From NCBI RefSeq assembly GCF_008831285.2, contig NC_045138.2, positions 36,695,115 through 36,759,114 of the forward strand: a stretch of 64,000 bases of DNA. The letters run 5' to 3'. Both the position numbers and the translations under genes were made by a program. The DNA is from Nymphaea colorata (lineage: Eukaryota > Streptophyta > Magnoliopsida > Nymphaeales > Nymphaeaceae). This document shows, piece by piece, positions 47,450-59,915 of the stretch (position 1 is the stretch's first letter; every line of letters begins with the position of its first letter). The notes below the pieces were generated by a model. That model did no database searches. It was not told the origin of the DNA and was given only the letters and a program-made list of their open reading frames with translations.

Positions 47450-47641
47450 TTAAAGATGTAAAAGTAAAGGGATGGAACTCGGAAGTCCTTCTAAGAAGGC
47501 GAGCGGCCGAAGTTTTCGAAGAGTTACAGTCTGGTGAGGATGAAGTTGCACCCCATTTACGACACACCACAGAGCTTGGAACACCCCTAAAGCCCAGATG
47601 CACACAAAAAATGCTACAATGCTTTCTCTGTACTTCCACAT
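47450..47641 (-). CDS. Candidate small membrane or secreted protein, 63 aa (uncertain)
   Basis: A minus-strand ORF starting MWKYRESIVAFFVCIWALGV contains one strong hydrophobic helix (about residues 8-27) that could be a signal peptide or membrane anchor, followed by a short basic tail and a TAA stop. Upstream on the same strand is a CT-rich leader-like run (47715-47685). It also contains an earlier ATG in another frame. No known signalling-peptide ending was recognised (checked by eye for CLE, CEP, IDA and RGF patterns). It may be a chance ORF. Confidence 0.2.
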   Translation of the reverse strand: MWKYRESIVAFFVCIWALGVFQALWCVVNGVQLHPHQTVTLRKLRPLAFLEGLPSSIPLLLHL

Positions 47642-48345
47642 TGTCCTGATCGTTGATCATCGTGGGGTATCCATCGATCCACAAAGAGAGAGATAGAGAG
47701 GGAGAGTAACAGTAAGGAAGGCCCCATTAACTACCCCACCGACGGCTGACTCTCTTAATTCCGGCATTTAATTCAACTGTGTGTTCAAAAATCTAAAAGA
47801 CCTTCTAAAAGCCTCATTCCGTCAACGAAGTTTCCTATCAATATCCGGTAGCGATAGCTCTTGATCAAATCCCAGCCCTGCCATTCAATTGCCAGATAGA
47901 ACGGTTTTTTTCCCCAATTCCCAACATAAAGAAAAGCTTACACAGACTACAGAGAACATTGGTAAAAGAAACGCAGGCGAGTAGTAATCTACAGTCAAAA
48001 GGTACAAAAAAGAAGACCATTTTCTTTTTCATTACCGGCCAGTTAGAAGCAATTTGATCTCCAAGCGAGAATTCTCAAAACTGAAAACGTTAAAAACTAC
48101 AGAGATCATCCTCAGGCAAGCTTCGAACAGTAATTAGAGGAGGGGGGAAAAAAGATAAAAGATAAAAACTTTGATGTAGTTTCTAAACGCAGCTAAAATA
48201 CCAAAAGTTGCTTTTCCATCTTCCTCTCGACTTCCATTTGTCACCATTCAAGGAGAAATTAGACCTCTTCCAAAATTGGGGTTCCATGGAAAGAAACAGG
48301 ATGCAAATTAAGCTCATTCCACCATCTTCCTGGAGTAGCAAAACT

Positions 48346-51300
48346 TCACAGCCCAAGCAAGATGTAGTAAAGCAGAGTGAAGGGGAGAGCGATCAGCATT
48401 CCGAAAATTACTCTGCAAATGTCAGTTAAAACAGCCAAATGAAGTGCAAATTAAACGGAGGCCTATAAATTCCAGTTCAAGCAAAACTGAGACCATGAGG
48501 TAGAAGGTCAAAATACAATTCCAGCAGGAAAAATTCGGCTAGATTGATTAAATTACGTTACCCTGTGCTCAGTATGTCCGGATGTACATTGTATTCTTTT
48601 GCAAAGACGAAGGGCACGATTCCTTGAGGAAGTGCAGCCTGTCATAGAGAAGGATTAGAGAGACTTCCCAGAAAAATTAACCAGTAGACAGTAGAATCAA
48701 AATCAAAGACACAATTCCAATACCATAGAAGACGATTTCACTCTAAAATCTTTTCCCCACGATGCTGTGTTTACATGTGAGCAAAAAGGAATTTTCAATT
48801 ACCTGAACAATGGCAACATGTAAGAGAACACCTCGCAGGCCTACGGCTACAGATGCAGCAGCCATTACAGCAGGACCAAAGAAAAATCGGACAGCCATGG
48901 CAAAAGTGGCAATCGTGTTTCCACATGCAATTATCCGTGGTTGAAGAGCCATAAACAAACCTAAAACGAGCGAAATTTGGTGCAGACACAATATCAGATG
49001 TCAGAAGAACAGAACGAAGGAGAACGAGTAAATTACAGCTACAAACACAAGAAAGAATCGAGACAAATACCAAGACTGAACATGGCCATTCCAAGACCGG
49101 CATCAGAAAGTATAGAAATAGAACGGGCAATGACTGCAGGCATCTGGACGCCCCACCTGAAATTGTCGCAAAACAAGTTATCGATCATAACATTCAACAA
49201 AGTAAGCATATAGAAGATGCAATGTCATTTAAGAGTTGAAACCTGAATGAGATCAACGACCAGGTCAAGCCAAGAAGACTAGAGTAAGTATTCGGATTCC
49301 TGATCAGTTTTCTCCAAACCATGATCAGAATAAGGCGTGTCATCACGCTCGCAGGTGGCATTGAAGGTGGTCTGGCATCTCCATCATCAGCAGCCTTTGG
49401 GCGCAGCTCAGTTCTAGAACTGGTGCCAAATTTAGAGAAATTTGGACCATCTCCATCCCTCGACACAGATTCACCACCATTAGTAACAGGTGCATTTCCG
49501 AAACTGAACTCATCACGACCATAATCCTCATAATTTTCAATAGTAGTCTCTGCCCAGTTTGATGAAATGACGAATTAGTTATACAGAAACTAATTTCCAA
49601 TCGGAACTGAGTAATTACAGAAGCTCGACAAGTTGGAAATTTTCAATCAGAACGGAGAGGCAAACATGCTAATTCTCCACCAAATTTAAAGGCAAAGTTG
49701 GTAGTGAAAAGTAATCGGAGGGAGAAATTTGGAACGCTGAGAAGTGCAGACATATGCAGCAAAAGAAGCGCAGTTTGGACGCTAAGATGCCATTCGTGTC
49801 AGAAGAATGTAGACTGAAACTGTTAAAGTGAATCAGAAATTTGGACGAATTCCAAACCCACTCCGACTCCCACCAATTCCCTTCTGGGGAACTTTAACAT
49901 AATAAAGTAAATAGATATATACATAATTAAATGCAAGCATCTAGGGAAAAAGGATCAGGAAAAGAGAAGAGTGGGCAATATCAGTATTCAGGTCTCCACC
50001 AGAGCAGACAATCGAAAAAGGCAGCCAGACAGAAAGTAAAAAGAAAAAGTGGCTGGTAAGAGAAGTAGACCAAGAACTGGACCGTGAATAGAAGACAAGA
50101 ACACAACCTAAACTCAGAAGAAGACAAGATGCAGACGTAACTAAAATTACTTTTACCCAAAGAACAACAGAGAAAATCGTAGTCCAAAGTTGACGACATT
50201 CCTTGAAGCGTCAAAACTTCACACACACAGAGGCACGCACCCAGCCACACGCACACACGTGAAAGAGAAAGAGGGAGGACTAGCGGCTTAAAGAAAAACT
50301 AGATGAGTAAGAACAACAACTAAGGAATGCTGTAAGTCATATGAGCAGAGAGAATTCAGAAGAAACATATGTAGGGTAACGCTAACAGCAAAGTATAAGC
50401 AGGAAGTAAATAAATCAATGACTTACCTCTTCGATTATAGTGAAGGTTGTGATGGTGAAGATGATTGTGGTGATACTGTGGCTGATGATTCTGATACTGG
50501 TGATTGGGTTGATTTACCCCCACCTTCACCTCTTCACTCCCTCCGAACTCCCCTCGGAACACGTTCGAAGCCGCTTCGGAAACCGGAGACGCGCTCGAGC
50601 TCCACACGAACATATGGAGATCCTTCGTCCCAGCTGGCGACACCATAGCCGGAAACCCACCACTACCGTTCATTCTACCAACAAATCCACCCTCCTCAGT
50701 TGCCGGAAAGCCGCCGGCGCTCGCGCAAAACTCCCCCTTGTTGAAACTCGACCCTCTCGGCGTCGGATTCCGGCTCGATTGCAACGAGTATATCTCCGCG
50801 TTCGTCAAATTCGACGGCCTCGGTGTGGGTATGATTACCCCAGCGCCGCCGGACCTCCGGGAAAATATTTCCGAGCACGATGAAGCCGATTTACGGACTG
50901 TAACATGGATCTTTCCGTCGTCTCCTATCTCTGCGTCGGCCATCAACTGGTCTCGGCCGCTGAGGGAGGCGACGTCGGTGTCCACCTTGAAGGAGACGAT
51001 ACTGGCCGCATTGTTCGGGAACTGCTCACCGATGAGAAGGCGGGCACCTCGGTACTCGAAGAGGAAAAGCAAGAGGGTGTACCATATGATGCATTGGAGG
51101 ACGACGATCTGCACCATGAGGCTGCCGCTGGAGGCGCCATACATGCCCTTGAGGAGAGGGATGCCCATGACGAGGGTGTTGGGGAGGGTGGAGAGGGAGA
51201 AAAGGGTGACGGCCCATTCAAGGGAGGCCCTCTTGCTCAGCCTGCACCAGAGGACGAGAGCAGCAAGCACCATGAGCTTCTGGAGAGTGTCCGCAAGGAT

Positions 51301-51513
51301 GAAGCGAATGTTCATGGCGTAGGGGTCGTTGGTAGCAATGAAGTGGAAGGAGAGGAGGGGGACGGCGAAGAGGGCGACGAACCGGTTAATGCCGGAGCAC
51401 TGGTCCGGCGAGAAGATCTTCCACCATTTAACCGAGCCGTATGCCAGGACCATCGCCACGTAAAGCGGCACCATGGCCGTCATCACGTGATAGAAATCCG
51501 CCGCCGTGATCAT
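48346..51513 (-). CDS. PIN: Canonical PIN-FORMED auxin efflux carrier, 593 aa, 6 exons
   Basis: Exons on the minus strand: 51513-50427, 49549-49243, 49156-49071, 48960-48803, 48638-48562 and 48412-48346 (TGA), all with GT-AG introns; this six-exon layout is usual for PINs. The N-terminal membrane block begins [20 protein letters not shown] and includes [21 protein letters not shown] and [15 protein letters not shown] long hydrophilic loop (about 160-435) marks a plasma-membrane PIN that pumps auxin out of the cell with polar placement. In the loop are TPRPSN (S234) and TPRGSS (S255), targets of PINOID-type AGC kinases, and [18 protein letters not shown] His/Asn/Gln-rich run spans about residues 338-360, followed by [15 protein letters not shown]. 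The C-terminal block has [41 protein letters not shown] and a terminal [10 protein letters not shown] third TPRPSN motif, present in many PIN1/PIN3-type loops, is not seen. Which PIN subgroup this is cannot be settled by eye. Confidence 0.97.
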
Positions 51514-54500
51514 CCTGGTCCGGTAGCCTTTCGGAGCTCCTGTCCTGGCGGGAAGGAAATCGCACAGAGGGACTATGGACTCCCCAGATGAAGAGACGAG
51601 GCAAAGAAGACAAAAGGTCGTAGCTTACGAAAAACGCTTTTCCAGACAAAATAGGTCGTTTCCCGGCGTCTTCTTTTTTGAGCGGCAGGTGGAAGCTTCA
51701 CCGAACGCCAAGTAGGAAATGATGCAAGGAAGGTAAGCTAGACGGCGGTTGCCACGGAAGCTCGTCTAGGCCGACGTTAGGCTTTTTTCCGGCTCAGGCG
51801 ATGATGACGACGTTAGGCTTTTTTCCGGCTCAGGCGATGAGGTTCAGAGGATCGAAGACGACGAACCAGTGGAAAGAACTAAGATTGGCAAAAACCAGGA
51901 TGAAGTTAAAGACAAAGCAGGTCTTATTGAAGTAACCAACTTGACGATAGTAGAATCCAGATAGGTTACCAGGGAAAGAGTTCTGATTCGCGGGAAAAAC
52001 ATTGAAGAAAGGCAACGGTACGCTGCGACCACGAAGCGACGGGTGACACTTGACTGAGCGCTTTTCGGATGCCTAAAATTATACGGACAAGGAAAGAATT
52101 CTAGTTTGCATTGCATGTGTGTGTTCATACAGAACCATGGTGGCAGGTTGATGGAGGAAACACAGCCTTCTACGAAGAACTCGACATTTTCCGACAGGCT
52201 CGTGCCGGAAAACCTACTGAAACCTTCGAGTGATGCGGATGCCTGTGAAGGCAAGCAGGTTCCTGTGTCTCTCGACAGAGGACGGAAGGGAGTCGTGGAG
52301 GTTTTAAGGAGTTCTTCAATGGTTTGGTCGGACAAATGATGAGCAGCCGTTTTGAGTACTTCAGTCAGTAAATGGACTGAGATTGAAAGAAAGGATCGAA
52401 TTCTTCCTTTTCCCTTCTCACCGCCTGGCAGCTAACTGATGGTAACTGCAATAACTCGATCATAGTTTTCCATTTCAGATTTTCAGACCAAAAAAGAAAA
52501 TTCTGCAACTTTATTTTCTAAGGAATTAGCTCTCAACTCTTACCCCTTTTCAGGTCGTCTGGTAACTGCAGGTTTTTCTGTGCTGTTTATCACCATTAAG
52601 GAAAACTAAAGTTTTTGGTAAAGAAAGTTCTGAACTTCTATTTGTACAGTAATATCCCTTCGTCAACGGTCTATTTTGGAGTATTTACTGTAAAACAATT
52701 TGGGACAATATGATCAATCAGCGAGGGTAGTCTCGAATATTGCCGATAGCAGAGAATGCGATCATGGTCATCATTTTCTGAATCTGGAATTCGGCCGCTT
52801 CGCAGTAAACACCGGCGGCTCTGAACATCTTGTCACCGTCTTTTTCTCTGAATCATCCGACCCTTCTCTCTCTTTATTATTTCACCTCGCGACTACCATC
52901 GCTTTTCTTTTTTCTGATCTGCTGCCAGTTTTCTCTAATATTCTATCAAATACGTGACCTTTGAACTTCTTTTTCGGCACCAACACTGTTGCTCTTTCTT
53001 AGAATGGTAATCACTTTAACTACATGAATCCAACTTAATGAGTACTGCTAGGGTCTTAAAAATATTTGAGTTAGTAAATATGTCAAATGATTGATTTGTA
53101 CTAGGTAGTCACAACAATTTAATTAGTGATTTATAAGATTGTAAGTGCAAAGTTTTTTTTTTTCAAGTGAAAGTGTAAGTTTACGCAGAATACCAAATCA
53201 TTACTTAAACTCGTTTCATTTTACATAGTTTTTTTAATCAACATCGGCGTGAATCAGGGTCTATTAGTCGTTCTCACCAAGTAAATATGTTTTCAAGTAT
53301 CGATTGATAGATTAAAAATACAAATTGGCCCAATTCAATTCGGTTCAATAGGTAGAAAACTAAACTGGGTATAGCCAAAACTTGCAGATTTAAGAACCTT
53401 AATTTTTTTTTTGCTTTTTGCAATGTATATTGTTTTGGTACCAAGGTGCCAAACCTGTCGCCCATTAGTCCGGCTTGTGAATGTCTTGGTTTTATAATTA
53501 TAAGGGACCAATCAATGCAGTCATGTATACACAAATGATTGGTTGTGCTTAACACTTTTGAAGATAAAGGATGGTAAGAGCCCAACACTTGAGTGCATTT
53601 ATTGATATAATTTCGTAAAAGTCTGTCCGCCAAACTCCAACTTGCAACAACAAATTAAAAATTTTGGGTTAGGTATGTATGAATCATTCATTCTAAGGCC
53701 GCGTTGAAATAGTTATTGCTATGAAACTAAAAAAATATTTATCCATTGCGCACGAGCTTTTGTTTGGATTGATAAATCGTACAATAAAACATAGTGAAAT
53801 TCGTAGTTAAATGCACACAAAAGAGCAGATACCAAGTACAAGCAAAATTTGTAGTAGCCGCCTTGGATATGAACAAACAACTCATATCAGAGATACCAAA
53901 TGTGATTTTAGCATAGAATCAAGTTTTTTAAACTAGTATTTACATTAGAATCGAGTTCTTAAGACTGTCTTAGTTACACCCACAAAGGCCAAGAGAGAAC
54001 AACTCAATCAAGACCCTGACTCTTGTGTGTGAGTGTGTATATATATATATGTATGATCTAAAATAGCCAAAGACTTGATCAGGACCCACCAAGTGGATCC
54101 AAAAAAGCCAAATTCTTTTAGACTATGTGACCAAATTTTGAAGACCAAATAGAAAAAACTGGTTTTGGGACTGACTTTTTAAAAAGGAAAAAGAAAAACA
54201 CGTCTTGTTTCTGCTCACAAAAGGAGAGAACATAAACCCTAAGACCATTTGTACCCATTAGAAGAAACCCTTAAAATCAGGAGGAAAACAAGCTCAAGAT
54301 ACCTGTCCCAATAATTGTGTTCATCCATCCGTTCATATATTGGATGATCCTTTTCATTCATTCATTCATTCTGTCGAATAAAAATTTATTTCTTTTCATC
54401 TTCTTCTCCTCTCGAGGAGTGGAATGCAAAACCTATTACGACTAACACCTACTTTTAATTACGTGGTGACTGAGTGGACTCCCCAGGTAATGAAGTAATC

Positions 54501-55187
54501 GAAAATCTGCCCAATGGTACATAATTATGTTATATTTGAATCTTAAGTAGAAAAGTTGTGATATGATGTGTGATTTTAAAGAAATCATTCCAAGTTTACG
54601 GCTTTGCTAAATAAACTCAAATTCCAAGGAACACTTTATTCTGGTAAAGTTTCATTTTTTTACTTACTTTTTCAGACTGGAAAAGAAAGCTCAAGATAAA
54701 TATTCCATTCTTCTTTCTAATCTTTTCTATTCAGGGCATAGTCAAAAGATGCCTTTTAGTGACTGACAGACTTTTCCTTCACCCACATTGAAAGCCGTAG
54801 TTGAAAAATACAGAAAAGGCACAGCTTTCTCTGGTTTTCCATTTGTTTAAACCTTGAGTAATTGAAATCAAATGATGATCATTTTGCGTCCTTGAAAATC
54901 ACATAGTTTGATCAACTAACACGAACAGACTCACTGGTTCGTGTCCACACTTGCTCATTGGAGTTTAATAACTTCGGCTACGTTCGCTTACCTCACGTCT
55001 AAAACCCCCTCCCCTGCCATTGTTCTCGAATAGATCTTAGATACGAAGGTTTTGCTACTCAAGATTCATGGTGCAGAAATCCTCTCCATTTGTTTAAAAC
55101 AGTAAGTATCATACTCCGCGACTGGAGTTCGTATTAGCAGATAAATGAGTAGTATAATGATGTCTAGCTAAAAAACAGCGATACTTT
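51514..55187. other. Intergenic; PIN leader and promoter, then AT-rich DNA
   Basis: 51514-51720 is the likely PIN leader. An ORF on the minus strand (52335-51844, 163 codons) and another at 53633-53274 (119 codons) have no recognisable domain and no convincing splice context. From about 53000 onward the DNA is AT-rich with poly-T tracts and scattered short repeats. Confidence 0.45.
51773..51840. repeat. 36-bp tandem duplication near the PIN promoter
   Basis: GACGTTAGGCTTTTTTCCGG starts at 51773 and again at 51809; the copies are identical over 32 bases, through ...CAGGCGATGA. They lie about 260-330 bases upstream of the PIN start codon. Confidence 0.95.
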
Positions 55188-55342
55188 GGGGTTGTTTGGT
55201 GACAGTAATGGCTTGTTATCAAACTACGAATCTGCGCCGCCGATGATTAGAGCAACTTAGTAGAATACGATAACATAATGTTTCATAAACCTGCCTCAAT
55301 TTATGACCAATAACAAGTTCTACCTCTTGCCAAACACTCCCT
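55188..55342. mobile_element. Putative MITE-like element, about 155 bp
   Basis: The left end GGGGTTGTTTGGTGACAG and the right end (minus strand GAGGGAGTGTTTGGCAAG) are inverted relatives. Both arms continue to a shared CTTGTTAT about 20 bases in. The TGTTTGG core in the ends is common in hAT-type nonautonomous elements. No clear target-site duplication was found, so the boundaries are approximate. Confidence 0.4.
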
Positions 55343-56961
55343 CAATGTAACTTTTAAGAGGTAAATACTATGCAAAGTAATAAATAGTTAAGAAATATTA
55401 ACATGTCAATAAGCTACTTTATACGAGTCAATAATCATACGAAGCTTGGCAGTTCCTCTGCCACTCACTGTATATGAGTCAATAGTCTCATGAAAAGGAG
55501 GTCAGACTCAGCTCAATAACGCAACCAGTTTGCTTGTCCTGGAAAATTCATTAAATTAGGGATTAAGTTTTAGCATTTTATTATGTCAAACACTGTGAGG
55601 ATTACATTTTTTCTAACCCAATTTTGTAAAATCTATGTTTTATGAAAACCAAGTTTTTTAATGAGTTTTTTTGAGGTGACACGTTTAAAAAACCTAAAGG
55701 AAACTTGCATTTTCACTCCTTTTTACAAAACCAGGTTTCTTCAATTTTAAAACCCAATTTTGACGGTACCCAAAACATTCCAAGAAGCTAGCTTTAAAAG
55801 TAAAACCAGGTTTTAGAGTGTCACTTGGACGTCCCTTATAAGTTTAATATGTTGCTATTAAGCATGAAATTTTTCAGCTTTTATTGGGCATGAATAGAAA
55901 TTCTTAGACGAGTTCAGGTATAATACTGATTTATGAATTGATCGAGCTTGGTTTCTATTTTGTATCAAGACATGATGAGTGAAGGATTAGAAATGCTAAG
56001 GTCATTTTACTAATCCCTTTGAATAGATTATAGTACAATTTTATTTATTTTTTTCACTGTCATTTATTCGAAATTTGATCTGAAGAAATGCTGCCAGATT
56101 TGAAAAGCCTCTTTTGCAGATGGAATAATGAAAGGCACAATATATTTTTAGGTTTTCAGGAGAACGACGAGTGGGGAAACTGAAAAGCAGCAGAAGAAAG
56201 AAGTTATTCTTAGTGGTAATGGAATAAAACATAAACAAATGGTACGGTTCAAAAAAACTTCCACCTTTTAAGGCGGCGCCGCCTGCAAAAGGACGAACTA
56301 ATTATCAACCGCACCCTATTTAAAAAACAGATTTAGAAAAAGCCTTAAATCAAGACATCGTCCAAAATAGTAAAATGTTAAATAAAAAGAACAAATCTCA
56401 CCGTCGTTCGTTGCTTAATTTATTACGTTCATCTTATGAGTTACCGATGATTTTTACTGTTACATGGAAGTAGTTCCCGTTTTTTCATAATGCTCCCAGT
56501 GAGCCGAAAGTTTTATCTTACCGGTCAAGATATATATATATATGACTTTTAAATTCCAATTCTCTATATTTTGGTTTTTTTACGTTACCTCTATAAAATA
56601 TATTATGAATGTCAACGGGTCCGAATCAAATCGGACATACTTTTAACCATCTTTTTTTTTTCCAGATATTTATATGTTTGGATTTGAATATAAACTAAGA
56701 AAAATCACGTCTTAATTTGAATATAGAATTCGATTCACAATCCGAATTTGGTTTTTGTATTCACATCCAAATTTGAATCTCAATTTTAAACCTTTCAAAA
56801 CGTAAGGGCATTAGGTATAGGACATTTATTTAAGCTAAATTCAATCCGAATGTGAATCCGATTACATTTATCGGAATTTGATCAACTGTTACCTCTTAAA
56901 TATAATCATGGTCCAAATTTTTAGCTAGATATTTTTTTTTTCATGTCTGTTTTTTTTTACG

Positions 56962-57092
56962 GTTTGGTCAGATATATGATCCAAATTGAATAAATTGTCT
57001 TCTCCACGTAAAAGCGAGAAAAAATGTTTGGTCAGATATATGATCCAAATTGAATAAATTGTCTCTCTCTCCACGTAAAAGCGAGAAAAATT
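56962..57092. repeat. 64-bp tandem duplication
   Basis: GTTTGGTCAGATATATGATC begins at 56962 and again at 57026. The second copy carries two extra CT units before CCACGTAAAAGCGAG. Confidence 0.95.
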
Positions 57093-57190
57093 AGTGGAGT
57101 ACTTGACTGAAGGAGATTTTCATCTCAAAAGTAGATCCTTGAGATTGGAAGACCTCAAAAACTAACAACCTGTTTGGTGGAAGGGAAAAA

Positions 57191-57260
57191 AAAAGGAAAG
57201 TTAATTGACGTGGTTGTTTGGATGGAAAAGGAAAGTTAATTGACGTGGTTGTTTGGATGG
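57191..57260. repeat. Perfect 35-bp tandem duplication
   Basis: AAAAGGAAAGTTAATTGACG starts at 57191 and 57226, and both copies are identical for the full 35 bases. Confidence 0.95.
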
Positions 57261-59526
57261 AAACCTCCCAGCAATGCTGATCATAATAAATGTGACCACA
57301 TTGGCCACAAAATTCATGTGGTGCGTGTTCATGGACATCACACTTTCCAGAAGAATCTATGGAAAGGCATTATGACAGTGGTCGAGCCAGAAAATTTTTG
57401 GTAGAAGAGTCGCGACTAATTTGAATATTCGTACATGGTAAAATGGCTGTGAAGGCAATTTAATAAAACAATGAAAAAAAATATTAAAAGCTAAGATTTA
57501 AGAACCGAGGATCAAGTAAAATTTAGTTATTCTAATTCTAATTACCTTCTCCCTCTCTTTTCGTATGCATGTAAATATGATTTATAAATGCATGGACCGA
57601 GTACATATGAACAAATTCGATTGTTGATTGAAAAAGTGTCACATGTAAGGCCCTTTAGAGGGCGTCAGCTCCTCTGTTTCCTTTAATGGTTATCAAGTTT
57701 CTTTCATGGATGATCACCCCTCATTTTTCTTAACAAGAAAGGGAGACTGGTTCATATTCTTTGGCATCAAGTAAAGCAAAGATTTCAACAGGAGCTTGGT
57801 GGTATGCCCCAACTACCTCACCAAAGGATCTGCACCAACTTCCTCACCTCCTGGCTCGGCTCGGCTCGATTCGACTGGGCTCGGCGTAGGCCGGTGCATA
57901 GGAGTTTTGAAATCTAGTGCCGCTGTTTACTTTCTTCATTGAAGAGCATGATGTTCTCTTATTCCGTTTTACGAAGATCTTGTTGTTAGGCCGTCTGTAA
58001 CGAGAAAATGATATAGCAGATGCTCGATTTTGACATTCGCGGTCTAAATTTGTCGACGATTTTGCTGTTTTTGTCTATTGCCTCGCTTTTGATTCCATAT
58101 CTCTCTCTCTCTCTCTCAACCTTCTTCACTGACTTAACCTATGGTACCCTAGCTCTCTAAGCTTATACCTCATATTTTTTTTTCTTATAAAAGAAGTCGA
58201 TAAAACTGGAACCTCAATTATTTGTCGAACATTTGTGGCCTACCCCTAGCACACCTGTGCAAATCTAATGGGGGTTGTGGATCTATGGAAGATCAAAATG
58301 CCCAATCTGAAATCCACATATTAGAGAATTGCAAAGGAGTTGAACTTTATGAATCTTAGGTCCAACTAAGGGAAGTTTCACGAAAATCTTCGTGGGGTTG
58401 ACTAGTTAAATTCTATCGAAAGAGGGAAAAATAAACTATTTCATTAGTTTTCTTTAAAGAATAAGCCAGATTCATGAAACACACTATAATTGTGATGTTC
58501 AATGAATCTACCTTACATTTTAAGGTAGATTCGTTGAATACTTTGTTTTTGTTTCCATTGTCAACGCCGCTATATATATATATATATATACATGTGTGTG
58601 TATATTTTAAATAGTCATAGCTATCAAGGAATTGAAATTGCTTTCGATCTAAGCAAACATGGCCTTAGAGAATGTTTAATTCCTTGTCCTAATAATGCTA
58701 GAAACCAAACACTTTGTCTTAGTAACTGGGCATCACTCAACACGCGCCATTTTCAGCTCATGTTTGCCTCGAGTGGGACAAACGGTCCATGCCGAGGCTT
58801 TAAAATGATGAACACGATATTAGAAACACTTGGTTCTTGTCCCTTTTTTGTGGCAAACATGCTTGAACACAACATGAGAAGAAAACGCGAAATTAAGGGG
58901 AGAAAAATATATATCTAAAGATACGACAACAGTAATATCCAGTTTGTAAGTCAGTAAAGCTGAACTTCGATCAAGCAGATTGAGGATTCAAATTAACTGT
59001 GGATAGGACGACTAACATTAAGTGTAATATCATAATATTTGTATCTAGAAAAATTACTATAAACAAAATACGACCCTTAGGCTTGTCACGGGGACTTAAT
59101 ATTAGGCAACAAAACATTCAATGATAGCTAGGTTCGATTCTTATGAAAAATAAAGTCGACGAGAGTGGGAAGAGGCCGCCACCGCAGTTCCATTTTTCCG
59201 TCGAGCGGATTCCCACAGGACAAAGGAGCTTCGGCCGTCGGACGGAGTAATGTGTCTAACCCTTTTCTCCGTCGGAATCAGGTGGACGGCTGACGTACTG
59301 CGAGAGAAAAGCAGCCGCAGTTAGCAGTGCAGTCGCCGGTGGAGACGGGCAAGAGTGCACGGCACGAATTGGCGGGTGTAGGCGGGAGAAAATATAAGGG
59401 CAAAATGGGAACGACGAAAAGATGAAGGTCGCCTGTAATTTCAGCCGTTCGATTGAATCCGATCGAACAGCCCATTATGTCTTAGCATCCCACGGGATTT
59501 ACCTGTTACTCCCACAGTAAGGGCTT

Positions 59527-59723
59527 GATATATAGGACATTTCTCGGTCAACAAGCAAGTTCTCTTAATTCTATTGCTCGAACCTCAACAACCATACCAG
59601 AAGGCCGAGACGGACCAGAGCCGAGCCGAAGGAGCCAAGCCACGCCGAGAGAGAGAGAGAGAGAGAGAGAGAGCAGCTCATCTACCCAGAAGAACGCGTG
59701 CAAACGAACGCCTCGCATCCTTC

Positions 59724-59761
<38 letters not shown>

Positions 59762-59915
59762 CGCTCGTCTGCAACGTTTTTCCTCTCGAGGGGGGCCCTG
59801 ATTTCGGTCCCCCTTCATTTATCCCCTTCCCCTGGTTTTTGTTCAATCCAATTCCTCTGTCTATTTATTGAGGAATAGTAGCAAGCATACCATTCATCAC
59901 TCCTTGACTCGCGAG
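59527..59915 (+). promoter_or_regulatory. TATA-like box and leader exon with GA and CT microsatellites
   Basis: GATATATAGGAC at 59527-59538 could be a TATA box. About 120 and 200 bases downstream are a GA run (59647-59673) and a CT run (59726-59758), which are mutually complementary and could pair in RNA. CTCGCGAG followed by GTAGTT near 59910 is a plausible leader-intron donor. These fit a plus-strand transcript with a long leader intron ending near 61692, but the start site and splice are inferred. Confidence 0.35.

Larger units (their letters stand above)
45546..48345. other. Intergenic between bHLH 5' end and PIN 3' end
   Basis: 45546-46080 is GC-rich and forms the leader and promoter of the bHLH gene. 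A 157-codon plus-strand ORF there (45605-46078) has no recognisable domain. 46200-47000 is AT-rich with a small tandem repeat. 47000-47700 is GC-richer and contains one candidate small ORF (47641-47450). 47700-48345 probably holds the PIN 3' UTR. Confidence 0.45.
55343..59526. other. AT-rich intergenic with transposon-like debris
   Basis: 55560-55830 has repeated phrases around AAACC(A/T)GGTTT and AACCCAATTTTG in both orientations. 56590-56900 repeats CCGAATTTG, TTTGAAT and CGAATGTGAATCC, typical of decayed plant repeats. Two short tandem duplications lie at 56962-57260. 59160-59450 turns GC-rich and is the probable distal promoter of the gene on the right. No gene is supported. Confidence 0.45.

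Noticed and set aside
50905-51591. 228-codon plus-strand ORF
   Set aside because: Antisense shadow of PIN exon 1.
51844-52335. 163-codon minus-strand ORF upstream of PIN
   Set aside because: No recognisable domain, crosses the tandem-duplication border, and has no convincing splice partners.
53274-53633. 119-codon minus-strand ORF
   Set aside because: AT-rich, no domain, lies in repeat-like intergenic DNA.
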